Shown in pieces: positions 26,676 to 35,440 of a DNA stretch of 64,000 nucleotides. Source of the DNA: an uncultured Clostridia bacterium (GTDB taxonomy: Bacteria; Bacillota; Clostridia; Christensenellales; Borkfalkiaceae); contig CAKQQY010000003.1 in NCBI GenBank assembly GCA_934271245.1, forward strand, positions 1 to 64,000, read 5' to 3'. Each line of letters starts with the position of its first letter. Position 1 is the stretch's first letter. The notes beneath the pieces were generated by a model. That model was not told the origin of the DNA. It did not search any database and worked only from the letters and a program-made list of their open reading frames with translations. A program made the translations under genes and the position numbers.

Positions 26676-28724
26676 ATGGATAAAAAGTACGAATCGCTGT
26701 TTACGCCGTGGAAAATCGGCAACGTGGAAATCAAGAACAGAATAGTAATGACGAGTATGGGCGGCACGTCCATATTCGGGTGGATGGAACCGAATCATTA
26801 CGATAAAGAATCGGCGAATTTTCTTCTCGAAAGGGCGAAAAACAACGTCGGTCTGATTCTTCCCGGTATCGCGCCCATAAGAGATATACTTTTAGGCAAA
26901 TGGCTTTATCAGGGCAAAGGCAAATTCAAAAAACTCAAAGAGTTTATGGACGAATTCCATAAAACGGGCTGTAAAATGTTCGTGCAGTTGACGGCGGGGT
27001 TCGGCAGATCGCTCGCCATAAACGATTTAATGGTAAAAGCCATAAAAAACAAGGCGCTCGGGACCCTTTTAAAACCCGTGCTTAACGTAAGTTATCTAAC
27101 GGCTTCGGCGTCGGAAACCCCCAACAGGTGGGAAGACAGTTGTATTTCAAGACCTTTAACGACCAAAGAAATACACGATATGATATACGCTTTCGCGAAA
27201 ACGGCGAGATTGTGTCAGGAAGCGGGCGTTGACGGAATAGAAGTTCACGCCGTACACGAAGGCTATCTTCTCGACCAGTTTACGGTGAAATATACCAACT
27301 TCCGTACCGACGAATACGGCGGAAACTTCGAAAACAGATACCGTTTCCCCGTGGAAATCGTAAAGGCTATAAAAGAAGTCTGCGGAAAAGACTTCCCCGT
27401 ATCTTTGAGATACTCCGTAGTAAGTAAAACCAAAGGTTTCGGCAAAGGCGCCCTTCCCGGCGAAGTGTACGAAGAAGTCGGCAGAGATATGGAAGAAAGC
27501 GAACGCGCGGCGAAGTATTTGCAGGACGCCGGCTACGATATGCTTAACTGCGACAACGGAACGTACGACGCCTGGTACTGGGCTCACCCCGCTCCGTATA
27601 TGCCGCAGAACTGCAATTTAGAAGAAGTAAAACATATAAAGAAATTCGTAGATATTCCCGTCGTATGCGCAGGCAGAATGACGCCCGAAGTCGCCGCAGA
27701 AGCGATAAAAAACGGCGAAATAGACGGTATGGGCGTGGCAAGGCAGTTTTTGACCGACCCGAAATGGGTAACCAAACTTATGGAAGGCAAGACCGACGAG
27801 ATAATGCCGTGTATATGCTGCCATAACGCTTGCTTTAACATGGCTCATTACAGGGGGGTAGCGAACGACCAGACCCTTTCCGATAACGCGGGCATGGCGA
27901 GATGCGCTCTTAACCCCGAAACCATGCAGAGCAAGAAATATAAAATCGTGGAAGCCAAAAAGAAAAAGAACGTTGCCGTGGTCGGCGGCGGTATCGGCGG
28001 AATGGAAACGGCGAGAGTGCTGGCGTTACGCGGACATAAAGTTACCATATACGAAAAGAGCGACAGGCTCGGCGGCGTGTTTATAGCCGCGGCGGCCCCG
28101 TCTTTCAAAGAAAAGGATAAAGAACTTATCGCCTGGTACGAAAAGGAAATGAAAGATCTCGGCATAGAGATTAAATTCAATACCGAAATAAGACACGTTT
28201 CCGAAATAGAAGCGGACGAAATCGTCGTGGCGACGGGCAGCGTTCCGAGAAGATTAAAAGTAAAAGGCTCGGAAAAGGCGGTGGAAGCCTGCGAATATCT
28301 GTTAGGTGAAAAACCGGTCGGCGAAAAAGTCGTCGTCGTGGGCGGCGGACTTACTGGTTGCGAAATCGCGCTCGACCTTTATAAGAAAGGCAAAACGCCG
28401 ATAATAGTCGAAATGAAGAACGATTTAATCGCGGTAAAGGGCGTATGCCTTGCGAACTCTTCCTATTTAAGAGATTTCTTCGAACTGAACAAGGTGGAAG
28501 TACACCTTAATTCTTCGCTTAAAGAGATTACCGAAAAGGGAGTAATTATAACCGACGCCGACGGAATAGAAACGGAAATCGCGGCGGACAGCGTAATAAC
28601 TTCTATCGGGTATATACCTTCGCCGATAGGAGATAAAAAGACCAAACTCGTGGGCGATTGCCTGAAAGTCGGCAATCTCCGTACGGTAATCTGGCGCGCG
28701 TGGGACGTCGCCATGAGAATTTAA
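26676..28724 (+). CDS. Old-yellow-enzyme type NADH:flavin oxidoreductase (FMN/Fe-S/FAD)
   Basis: A 682-aa flavoenzyme of the 2,4-dienoyl-CoA reductase/BaiCD/BaiH group. Residues about 1-370 form the FMN barrel (LFTPWKIGNVEIKNRIVM; GIEVHAVHEGYLLDQF). The Cys cluster CICCHNACF plus a later Cys in MARCALNPE should hold a 4Fe-4S centre. The C-terminal half has two dinucleotide motifs (VAVVGGGIGGMETAR and VVVVGGGLTGCEIAL) for FAD and NAD(P)H. These enzymes reduce activated C=C bonds. It is followed after 34 bp by aconitase X, whose dehydration would create such a bond. Good AAGGGGAG ribosome site. Confidence 0.85.
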   Translation: MDKKYESLFTPWKIGNVEIKNRIVMTSMGGTSIFGWMEPNHYDKESANFLLERAKNNVGLILPGIAPIRDILLGKWLYQGKGKFKKLKEFMDEFHKTGCKMFVQLTAGFGRSLAINDLMVKAIKNKALGTLLKPVLNVSYLTASASETPNRWEDSCISRPLTTKEIHDMIYAFAKTARLCQEAGVDGIEVHAVHEGYLLDQFTVKYTNFRTDEYGGNFENRYRFPVEIVKAIKEVCGKDFPVSLRYSVVSKTKGFGKGALPGEVYEEVGRDMEESERAAKYLQDAGYDMLNCDNGTYDAWYWAHPAPYMPQNCNLEEVKHIKKFVDIPVVCAGRMTPEVAAEAIKNGEIDGMGVARQFLTDPKWVTKLMEGKTDEIMPCICCHNACFNMAHYRGVANDQTLSDNAGMARCALNPETMQSKKYKIVEAKKKKNVAVVGGGIGGMETARVLALRGHKVTIYEKSDRLGGVFIAAAAPSFKEKDKELIAWYEKEMKDLGIEIKFNTEIRHVSEIEADEIVVATGSVPRRLKVKGSEKAVEACEYLLGEKPVGEKVVVVGGGLTGCEIALDLYKKGKTPIIVEMKNDLIAVKGVCLANSSYLRDFFELNKVEVHLNSSLKEITEKGVIITDADGIETEIAADSVITSIGYIPSPIGDKKTKLVGDCLKVGNLRTVIWRAWDVAMRI

Positions 28725-28758
28725 TCGATTAAACAATATATATAAAGGAGAAAACGAA

Positions 28759-30030
28759 ATGGAGTTAACGAAAGAACAACAGGCATTGTTAGACGGTAGC
28801 CAAGGCGAAACGATGGCGAAGATAATGAAAACGCTCGTTATGTACGGCGAAACTTTCGGCGCGACGAAAATGGTGCCCGTAACTTCGGAATACGGACATA
28901 TAGTAACCAGTTTCGGTATCTATATAGTAAAGGGCGTGTTCGAACTTATGGACAGGCTGATAGCCGACGGCGTGGTGTCCAAGCAGAAATTTTCCGCAGA
29001 CCCAAGACCGCTCGATAAAACCGTTCCGAAGAGTTTGCTTGCCGATATAGTGTTTAAGGTAATGTATTCTCCGCAGAAAAGGTACGAAGAGCAACTTAAA
29101 AAGATAGGTCTTATTTCCGACAACGCTTTTACCTGCGCATGCTACTTCCCCGAAGTGGGCAACAGACCTAAAAAGGGCGACGTGTTGTCCTGGGCGGAAT
29201 CTTCCGCGGTAAACTACGCGAACTCCGTTTTGGGCGCAAGATGTAACCGTAACAGCGGCATTATAGAAATGTTCGGTTCTATCGCGGGTTACGTTCCGTA
29301 CTTCGGGCTTTTAACCGACGAAGGCAGAAAAGCCGACTGGATAGTAGAAGTAAAAACCACTTCCCGCCCCGAAGCGCAACTTCTGGGTTCGGCGGTCGGT
29401 ATGAAAGTGTTGGAAGAAGTACCGTTTATCAAAGGACTTGATAAGTTTTTGGGAACGGAACTTAACGACGACGCGACCACTTACTTAAAAGATTTCGGCG
29501 CGGCGACGGCTTCAAACGGCTCGGTAGGACTGTATCACGTGGAAAATTTAACGCCCGAAGCCAAAGAACAGGGCGAAAGCCTTATTAAAGAGAACGCGAA
29601 AGTTTACGTTATCGACGACGCGGAAATAGAAAGAATAAAACAAAGTTATCCGGTAATCTGGAAAGATAAAAACGCTAAGCCCAAACTGTGCTTTATGGGG
29701 TGTCCGCATATGACGAAAGCGCAACTTATCGACTGGACGGAAAAACTTACTTACCGCCTTAACGAAAAGGGCAGAAAAAAGGTTGCTATAAAAACGGTGT
29801 TTACGTCTGCTCCTGCGGTAATCGAAGAGTTCAAAAAGACGGAATATTACGGAAAACTTATGAAAACGGGCGTAAAACTTTCTTATATCTGCCCGCTTAT
29901 GTACATGAATAACCCTATATGCGCTAAAATGCCCGTAATAACAAATTCCAACAAGTTAAGAACGTACACTTCCGCAAGATATTATACCGACGCGGAAATA
30001 TTAGAAAAAATCACGGGAGGCAAAGAATAA
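28759..30030 (+). CDS. Aconitase X large (catalytic) subunit, divergent
   Basis: A 423-aa protein recognised from MELTKEQQALLDG at the start and WAESSAVNYANSVLGARCNR in the middle, both AcnX hallmarks. Known AcnX enzymes dehydrate hydroxy acids (cis-3-hydroxy-L-proline in bacteria, mevalonate 5-phosphate in archaea) with an Fe-S cluster. This copy departs from the usual pattern: CAC for the usual CTP (TCACYF), GARCNR for GARTNR and LLTDEGR for LHLDENR, so the substrate may be new. Extra Cys residues (TCAC, ARCN, GCPH) could be cluster ligands. AAGGAG ribosome site. Overlaps the next gene by one base. Confidence 0.8.
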   Translation: MELTKEQQALLDGSQGETMAKIMKTLVMYGETFGATKMVPVTSEYGHIVTSFGIYIVKGVFELMDRLIADGVVSKQKFSADPRPLDKTVPKSLLADIVFKVMYSPQKRYEEQLKKIGLISDNAFTCACYFPEVGNRPKKGDVLSWAESSAVNYANSVLGARCNRNSGIIEMFGSIAGYVPYFGLLTDEGRKADWIVEVKTTSRPEAQLLGSAVGMKVLEEVPFIKGLDKFLGTELNDDATTYLKDFGAATASNGSVGLYHVENLTPEAKEQGESLIKENAKVYVIDDAEIERIKQSYPVIWKDKNAKPKLCFMGCPHMTKAQLIDWTEKLTYRLNEKGRKKVAIKTVFTSAPAVIEEFKKTEYYGKLMKTGVKLSYICPLMYMNNPICAKMPVITNSNKLRTYTSARYYTDAEILEKITGGKE

Positions 30031-30464
30031 TGAAAACGTTTAAAGGAAGAGTGGTAGTTCCCGGAACGGCAACGTTAAAAGCGCTCGTTTCTCACGAAGG
30101 TTTCAATACTCTCGCGTCTTATAAAAACTGTAAAGAAGGCAAAAACGTCTGCACCGACCAGAACAATAAAGATTTGTACGGAAAATCGACGGTAGGGGTT
30201 GCGTTGTGCCTTCCGCAGACGATAGGTTCCACAACCGGTGGAATGGTTTTGTTTAACTCGGCGGTAATAAAATGTAACCCGGGCGCGTTGCTGTTTTCAA
30301 ACACGATAGATTCGCTTGCGGCGGCGGGAGCCATACTTGCCGACGTGTGGACGGAAAATTCTATGCCGACGATAGATAATCTTGGCAAAGAATTTCTTGA
30401 TTACGTGAAAGACGGAATGACCGTAACCATAAAAGAAAACGGCGAAGTGGAAGTTTCCGAATAA
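30030..30464 (+). CDS. Aconitase X small (swivel, DUF126) subunit
   Basis: A 144-aa swivelling domain protein: FKGRVVVPGTA at the start, GKSTVGVALCLPQTIGSTTGG in the middle (family pattern GRSxAG...GSSTGS, with the conserved Ser kept). It completes the two-subunit enzyme with the previous gene. Start and stop overlap as TAATG, so translation is coupled. Followed by a terminator. Confidence 0.85.
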   Translation: MKTFKGRVVVPGTATLKALVSHEGFNTLASYKNCKEGKNVCTDQNNKDLYGKSTVGVALCLPQTIGSTTGGMVLFNSAVIKCNPGALLFSNTIDSLAAAGAILADVWTENSMPTIDNLGKEFLDYVKDGMTVTIKENGEVEVSE

Positions 30465-30482
30465 AAAAATTAAAAAACCGAA

Positions 30483-30513
30483 AAACCGTAGGCGAATCCT
30501 GCGGTTTTCTGTT
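30483..30513 (+). terminator. Terminator after the aconitase X operon
   Basis: AAACCGTAGG (30483-30492) pairs with CCTGCGGTTT (30498-30507, one G-T), followed by TCTGTTT. Confidence 0.7.
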
Positions 30514-30543
30514 TCGAAAAATTAAAATCGGGTATTTTTGCGA

Positions 30544-30572
30544 TTGACATACGCAGGAAAAAATGATATTAT
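30544..30572 (+). promoter_or_regulatory. Sigma-A promoter of the small membrane protein
   Basis: TTGACA (30544-30549), 17-bp spacer, TATTAT (30567-30572). It lies inside the longest reading frame and so argues for the ATG at 30604 as the real start. Confidence 0.8.
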
Positions 30573-30603
30573 CGAAAGACCAGTAAAAGCGGGGTGTAAG
30601 GTT

Positions 30604-31050
30604 ATGAATTATGATCGTGAAAAAGTCAAAAAGAGCGTAACGTTTTACAGAATTTTATGGTGCGTGCTGACCGTGGTTTTGGCAGCGCTGACCGTTATAG
30701 GACTTCAGCGCGTAATAAATTCGGGCAATATGTTCTGGGAAATAGTTTACGTATTCTGCCCCGTTATGGCGGCGTTTTCGTTAGCCGTCGCGATAAAATC
30801 TTTCACGATGAAATGCAAAGAATTTACCGTAAACGGTAAAGAAATTTTCGTTTACGCGGGACTGTTGCGCCATTATCTGTTCGTGGAAGAAACGCTCGTC
30901 GACAGATTCGACAGTTTCTTTTCCATAAACGATAAATTGCTTATAGCGACGGTCGGCGAAAAAGAAATCACCGTAAAAATATCGGCTTTTAACGCTATAA
31001 AAGTTAAAGTAAGCGATAAAGTAAAGGAAGGGGATATTTTCTCCGAGTAA
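30604..31050 (+). CDS. Small two-helix membrane protein, PH-like tail
   Basis: A 148-aa protein not assigned to a named family. Two hydrophobic segments (about 13-32 and 41-58) form a hairpin in the membrane. The cytoplasmic C-terminal about 80 residues alternate short strands (FTVNGKEIFVYAGLL... KEITVKISAFNAIKVKVS), as in bacterial PH-like domains. The start was chosen because the promoter lies upstream of this ATG and downstream of the TTG at 30538. Monocistronic. Function unknown. Confidence 0.6.
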   Translation: MNYDREKVKKSVTFYRILWCVLTVVLAALTVIGLQRVINSGNMFWEIVYVFCPVMAAFSLAVAIKSFTMKCKEFTVNGKEIFVYAGLLRHYLFVEETLVDRFDSFFSINDKLLIATVGEKEITVKISAFNAIKVKVSDKVKEGDIFSE

Positions 31051-31101
31051 TCAAAAAAAATATCGCAAAAGATACTATCGGTATAAGCAAAAAAAATAAT
31101 A

Positions 31102-31136
31102 ACGCCGCGGCAAAAGTTTTTGCCGCGGCGTATTTT
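31102..31136. terminator. Bidirectional terminator
   Basis: A very stable palindrome centred on GCCGCGGC (31102-31115 with 31118-31131), T-rich on the right and A-rich on the left. Serves both convergent genes. Confidence 0.85.
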
Positions 31137-31151
31137 TATTCCGTATGTTTT

Positions 31152-32234
31152 TTAAGCGGAAAATTCTACCGAATTCAACGTGTAAACCATCGCGCCCATG
31201 CAATAATAATTGCTCGTGTACATGGTAAGGGGAGAAACGTATTTAACGAGAAGCGATTTCATCGCGAGATTTTTCGATGCCTTGTTCTGAATATAAACGA
31301 GTTGACTTCTGCCCGAATTCATATCGTTTTTTCCGAAAGTGAAAAGGCTTGCGGAAACTTCTTCTTCGGTAATCGCCGCGCCGTTATTTGAAACGTTTTT
31401 AAGTTTAACCGTAAGTTCTTCGGTATTTTTGACGGCAATATTCGTATAATCGACGTAAGCCACGCTTATCGTCGGAAGAACGGTAGATTTGTCTTTAACG
31501 AGAGCGCAGTTTCTTATCGCGAAAAGAAGTTCGTTGTTGTCGATAACCGTTTTGAAAGTGTAATTTCTTTCCTGCGAAGATTTGGGTTCTACCGACGGGT
31601 CTTCCGCGTAAGCGTCGTAATCGAACGTTTTTAACGTGTAGGAAGAAGAGTTGTAGAAAGTTTCCGCAACGTATTTTTGTCTGTTCGTGTCTTTCGCAAT
31701 CATATACTTTTTACCGTCGGCGTTTGCGTTGTAAGTAGGAAGCATACAATCGTATTTAGTAAGAGAATAAACAGGCGCGTAAGCCGAAGCGGAATTGCAT
31801 ACGTAAGATTCCGTCGTAATGGAATCGTTGAATTCCTGTTCGCCGTCTTCGGTGGTGTATACGGCGGTGATTTTAAGTTCCGAAGTGATTTTATAAACCG
31901 TGTCTATCGTGTGGGCGGTAAAAATATCGCTCTCCTTTACGTTGTCGGGCAAGTTAAAGCGTTCGATAACGGAAACGGTCGTCGTGTATTCGCCGTTTTT
32001 GTAGTTATAGAACAACCCGTCGAGCGCGCTGTCTTTCTTAAAAGAATAAGAATCGCCTTCGGTAAAGTTTTCGTCTAACGTAACTGAATATTTCAAAGTT
32101 TCGGTAACGCCCGACCTTTCAGTGTCGGAACCGAGCCACGCGGTGCCTAAAGAAAGTTCGGCAAGAGTTCCGCAACCCGTCGCCGCAAACAGAATCGTTA
32201 GGCAAAGCAACAAAGATAAAAGAGTTTTTTTCAT
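31152..32234 (-). CDS. Hypothetical lipoprotein
   Basis: A 360-aa protein with a signal peptide and lipobox AATGC, so surface-anchored. The mature part is beta-rich, with many Thr/Ser/Tyr and no catalytic motif I recognise. Divergent from addB with no functional link visible. It may be a lineage-specific envelope protein. Confidence 0.7.
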   Translation of the reverse strand: MKKTLLSLLLCLTILFAATGCGTLAELSLGTAWLGSDTERSGVTETLKYSVTLDENFTEGDSYSFKKDSALDGLFYNYKNGEYTTTVSVIERFNLPDNVKESDIFTAHTIDTVYKITSELKITAVYTTEDGEQEFNDSITTESYVCNSASAYAPVYSLTKYDCMLPTYNANADGKKYMIAKDTNRQKYVAETFYNSSSYTLKTFDYDAYAEDPSVEPKSSQERNYTFKTVIDNNELLFAIRNCALVKDKSTVLPTISVAYVDYTNIAVKNTEELTVKLKNVSNNGAAITEEEVSASLFTFGKNDMNSGRSQLVYIQNKASKNLAMKSLLVKYVSPLTMYTSNYYCMGAMVYTLNSVEFSA

Positions 32235-32263
32235 TATATCTCCGAATAAGTCGTTTTTTATTT

Positions 32264-32292
32264 ATTTTAGCATAAACATTTAAATTTGTAAA
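32264..32292 (-). promoter_or_regulatory. Sigma-A promoter of the hypothetical lipoprotein
   Basis: Read on the minus strand: TTTACA (32292-32287), 17-bp spacer ending TGC, TAAAAT (32269-32264). Confidence 0.7.
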
Positions 32293-32310
32293 ACCGTTAA
32301 AATAAAATTC

Positions 32311-32338
32311 TTTACTTTGCCGTAAAATATGCTACAAT
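32311..32338 (+). promoter_or_regulatory. Candidate promoter of addBA
   Basis: TTTACT (32311-32316), 16-bp spacer, TACAAT (32333-32338). The predicted first transcribed base is at or next to the addB ATG (32345), so the message could be leaderless. Confidence 0.5.
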
Positions 32339-32344
32339 ATACCT

Positions 32345-35300
32345 ATGAAAAACAACGCGACGCTTATCGAAACGAATAATTATTACGGAATTTTCTCCGC
32401 CCTTATTAAAGCGCTTGACGGCAAAACCACGGGGTTAAAGGGGAAAAACCTTATATTTTGCGAAGAAAAAATTTCTTTAATGGCGGAATCGGCTATATGC
32501 TCGGCGTACTCCGGCAGTTTTAATACCGACGTGTATTCTTTCGGTAATTATTTGCGTAAAAACAAAAAAATCGAAAACGTTTTAGGTAAAGAAGGCGCGG
32601 TTATGGCGGTAAGAAAGGTTCTTAACGCCGTTCCGCTTAACTGTTTTAACAAAAGCAGAGTAAACCTTTCGCGCGCCCTTTACGAACTCATCATACAATT
32701 AAAAAGCGCCAAAGTTTCCCCCGAAGACGTTTTCGCCGCGATAGGCGGAACGGACGGGCTTTTAAAAAACAAAATAACCGACGTGTACTCCGTTTATTCG
32801 GAATACGAAAAATTTCTGAAAAATAACGGTCTTGAAGACCAGAGTTCCGTTTTATCGTATCTTCCCGATATTATAGAGAACGATAAAGACGTAGAAAACA
32901 CCGACGTGGTTCTGCTCGGGTTCACGTCCTGGACGGCGCAGGCGAGAGCGGCTGTGGAAACGATAATAAAAAAAGCGAAGTCGGTAACGGCGATAACCGT
33001 CGGCGGCGAAAACGGTTTTTTGTACGTCAACGAAGTTACCGAAGCGTTCGCCCGCCTGTGCAGAAAACAAGGCGTTTCCGTTTCGTACGAAAAAATCACC
33101 GACTACGCTAACGAAGAAAGCGAAATCATCAACCGTAACCTGTTTAATCCCGCGGCGTATAAAAGAGAACCGAAAGAAACGGACAAAATTTTCGTTACGG
33201 CGTATTCCGACGAATACGAAGAGATAAAAACCGTCGCGGAAACGATAAAAAAAGCCGTGACCGAAAAAAGGTGCAGATATTCCGACGTAAACGTGGTTAT
33301 AGACAAAAGTTATGCCGACGCGCTCAAAGAATATTTTTCGCTGCTTGAAATACCGTTTTTCTTAGACGAAAAGAAGAAAGCCGATAATCATCCGCTGGTA
33401 AAACTTATAGTTTCTTACGCCGATATATTTAAAAGCGGTTTCGAAAGGGAAAAGGTCTTGTCGTTTATAAAAAATCCGTTGTTTTCGGAAGACAAAAACG
33501 CCAACGACCTTTTCGATAATTTCGTTACCGAAAACAATATAAACTACGAAAAAATAAAACTGCCTTTCGAAGGGGATAAAGAGTTAATATCTTTAATAGA
33601 ACCCATTCGCAAAAACTTCTGCGAAGTAACGGAAAAATTCGACGTCAACGGGCTTTTGGAAAAATTAAACGCCGAAGAAAAAATAAAGAATTTCTCGGTG
33701 TTTCTGGCGGAAAGCGGTCAGGCGGAAGAAAAGGGGTTAAACGACCAATCTTACGACGCGGTAATTTCGCTGCTTAATCAGATGGAAATGATACTCGGCA
33801 AAAACGCGCTCGCTCCGTCGGAGTTTAAAACGGTGTTTTTAACGGGCGTTTCGGCAATGGAACTTTCCCTTATCCCGCAGTACCGCGACGCCGTTTTCGT
33901 GGGGGACTTTAAGGAAACCGCGCTCGTTTCTTCCGATTACCTTTTCGTTACGGGATTAAACGAAACGCGACCCGTCGCCGGCGACGACGTGGCTATTTTG
34001 TCAGATTCGGATATAGACAGACTGGAAAAATTAAAACTGCTCGTAGAACCGAAAATCAAAGCGGTGAACGACAGAGCGAGAGAGCAGGCGGGGCTTGCCG
34101 TCACGGCGTTTAAAAAAGGTTTGTTTTTATCTTACGGTTTAAACGGAAGCAACGGAGATAAACACGAAGAAAGCGAAATAATAACTTACGTTAAAAAACT
34201 TTTTAACTGCAAAAAATTGAATTTTTCTTCCGATTATTTAACGGAAAAACAAGGAATCCGTAACTTTGCCAAAGCGTGCGGAGATTTTGCCGCGGGCAGA
34301 ATAAACGATTTTACCGCGCCGTCGTCTTTTTACGCGGCGGCGGATAAAACTCGGCTTAACGGAATATTGAACGCTTCTAATAAAGAAATAAAACTGCGGC
34401 TCGAAAATCGCTCGGCGGTGGGCGAAATAACTTCGCCGACGGCGATAGAAGATTATTATTCGTGTCCGTTAAAGGCGTTTTTAACCCGTACCCTTAAAAT
34501 AAAAGAAAAAGAAGTCGGCGAAGTAAGTCCGCTTTCCGTCGGTAACTTTATGCACGACGTTTTCGAAAGGTACGTTAAAAATATAGATAAAGTAAACGAC
34601 GAAGAAACTTCCGCCGCGCTCGTAAGAGAAATAGCGGAAAAACTTTTCCTTTCGGAAAAATATTCGAGATACTTAAAAGATGAAAGCGCGAAAGCCGTAA
34701 TCGACCGCCTTATCGAAGAAGCGACCGATTACTGCTATAAAACTTATGAACAATTAACCCGTTCTAAGTTTAAGCCCGCCGAAACGGAAGTGAAATTCGG
34801 CGACGGCGAAAAATACCCGGCGGTGTCCCTTTTAGGCGGAAAAATAAAACTTCGCGGAAAGATAGACAGAATCGACGAATACGACAAATATTACAGAGTA
34901 ATAGACTATAAAACGGGCGCGGCTACGGCAAGCGAGAAGTATCTGTTTACGGGGCTTAAACTGCAACTCTACCTTTACGCTTCGGTAATAAAAGATAAAC
35001 AACTCGCCGGGGTTTACTATCTGCCCGTGTCCGGCGGATACAAAAAAGGCGGCGATAAAGAACCGCCCATGACGGTAGGTAAATCGCTTAACGATAAAGA
35101 AGTGCTTTTCGCGCAGGACGAAAATTTAAAAGAGAACGGCGTTTCCGAGTTTTTAGAAACCAGAATCGAACAACTTAAAAAGGGCGAAAAGATAAGTAAA
35201 GCGACGGACGGCGAAATTTTGCGCGCCTTTACCGAGTACGCTCTTAAAATGTGCGAAAACGCCGCAATGCAGATGGAAGAAGGAGTAATCGTTCCGTCGC

Positions 35301-35440
35301 CGTTTGAAGACGCCTGCAAATATTGCGGATATAAAGGGATTTGCGATTTTTCTGCTGTTACGCCGAGAGAAACGGGAAAGATAGACGAAGAAACGGTCGC
35401 CCTTGCGGTTAAAGAAGGAGAAGAGAATGCCGAATCTTAA
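32345..35440 (+). CDS. addB: AddB subunit of the AddAB helicase-nuclease
   Basis: A 1031-aa AddB (RexB) subunit of the double-strand-break-processing AddAB complex. The four Fe-S ligands are present: Cys707 in YYSCPLKAF, and Cys991, Cys994 and Cys1000 in CKYCGYKGIC. The RecB-type nuclease motif RVIDYKTG followed by LQLYLYA is intact. The N-terminal GxSGSGKT nucleotide loop seen in Bacillus AddB is absent (IETNNYYGIFSAL occupies that place), and the protein is about 130 aa shorter than the Bacillus form. No ribosome site precedes the ATG. The 3' end overlaps addA by 14 bp. Confidence 0.85.
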   Translation: MKNNATLIETNNYYGIFSALIKALDGKTTGLKGKNLIFCEEKISLMAESAICSAYSGSFNTDVYSFGNYLRKNKKIENVLGKEGAVMAVRKVLNAVPLNCFNKSRVNLSRALYELIIQLKSAKVSPEDVFAAIGGTDGLLKNKITDVYSVYSEYEKFLKNNGLEDQSSVLSYLPDIIENDKDVENTDVVLLGFTSWTAQARAAVETIIKKAKSVTAITVGGENGFLYVNEVTEAFARLCRKQGVSVSYEKITDYANEESEIINRNLFNPAAYKREPKETDKIFVTAYSDEYEEIKTVAETIKKAVTEKRCRYSDVNVVIDKSYADALKEYFSLLEIPFFLDEKKKADNHPLVKLIVSYADIFKSGFEREKVLSFIKNPLFSEDKNANDLFDNFVTENNINYEKIKLPFEGDKELISLIEPIRKNFCEVTEKFDVNGLLEKLNAEEKIKNFSVFLAESGQAEEKGLNDQSYDAVISLLNQMEMILGKNALAPSEFKTVFLTGVSAMELSLIPQYRDAVFVGDFKETALVSSDYLFVTGLNETRPVAGDDVAILSDSDIDRLEKLKLLVEPKIKAVNDRAREQAGLAVTAFKKGLFLSYGLNGSNGDKHEESEIITYVKKLFNCKKLNFSSDYLTEKQGIRNFAKACGDFAAGRINDFTAPSSFYAAADKTRLNGILNASNKEIKLRLENRSAVGEITSPTAIEDYYSCPLKAFLTRTLKIKEKEVGEVSPLSVGNFMHDVFERYVKNIDKVNDEETSAALVREIAEKLFLSEKYSRYLKDESAKAVIDRLIEEATDYCYKTYEQLTRSKFKPAETEVKFGDGEKYPAVSLLGGKIKLRGKIDRIDEYDKYYRVIDYKTGAATASEKYLFTGLKLQLYLYASVIKDKQLAGVYYLPVSGGYKKGGDKEPPMTVGKSLNDKEVLFAQDENLKENGVSEFLETRIEQLKKGEKISKATDGEILRAFTEYALKMCENAAMQMEEGVIVPSPFEDACKYCGYKGICDFSAVTPRETGKIDEETVALAVKEGEENAES

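Noticed and set aside
35403..35426. Upstream start for addA
   Set aside because: The ATG at 35427 has a GAAGGAG site at proper distance; the earlier start has none.
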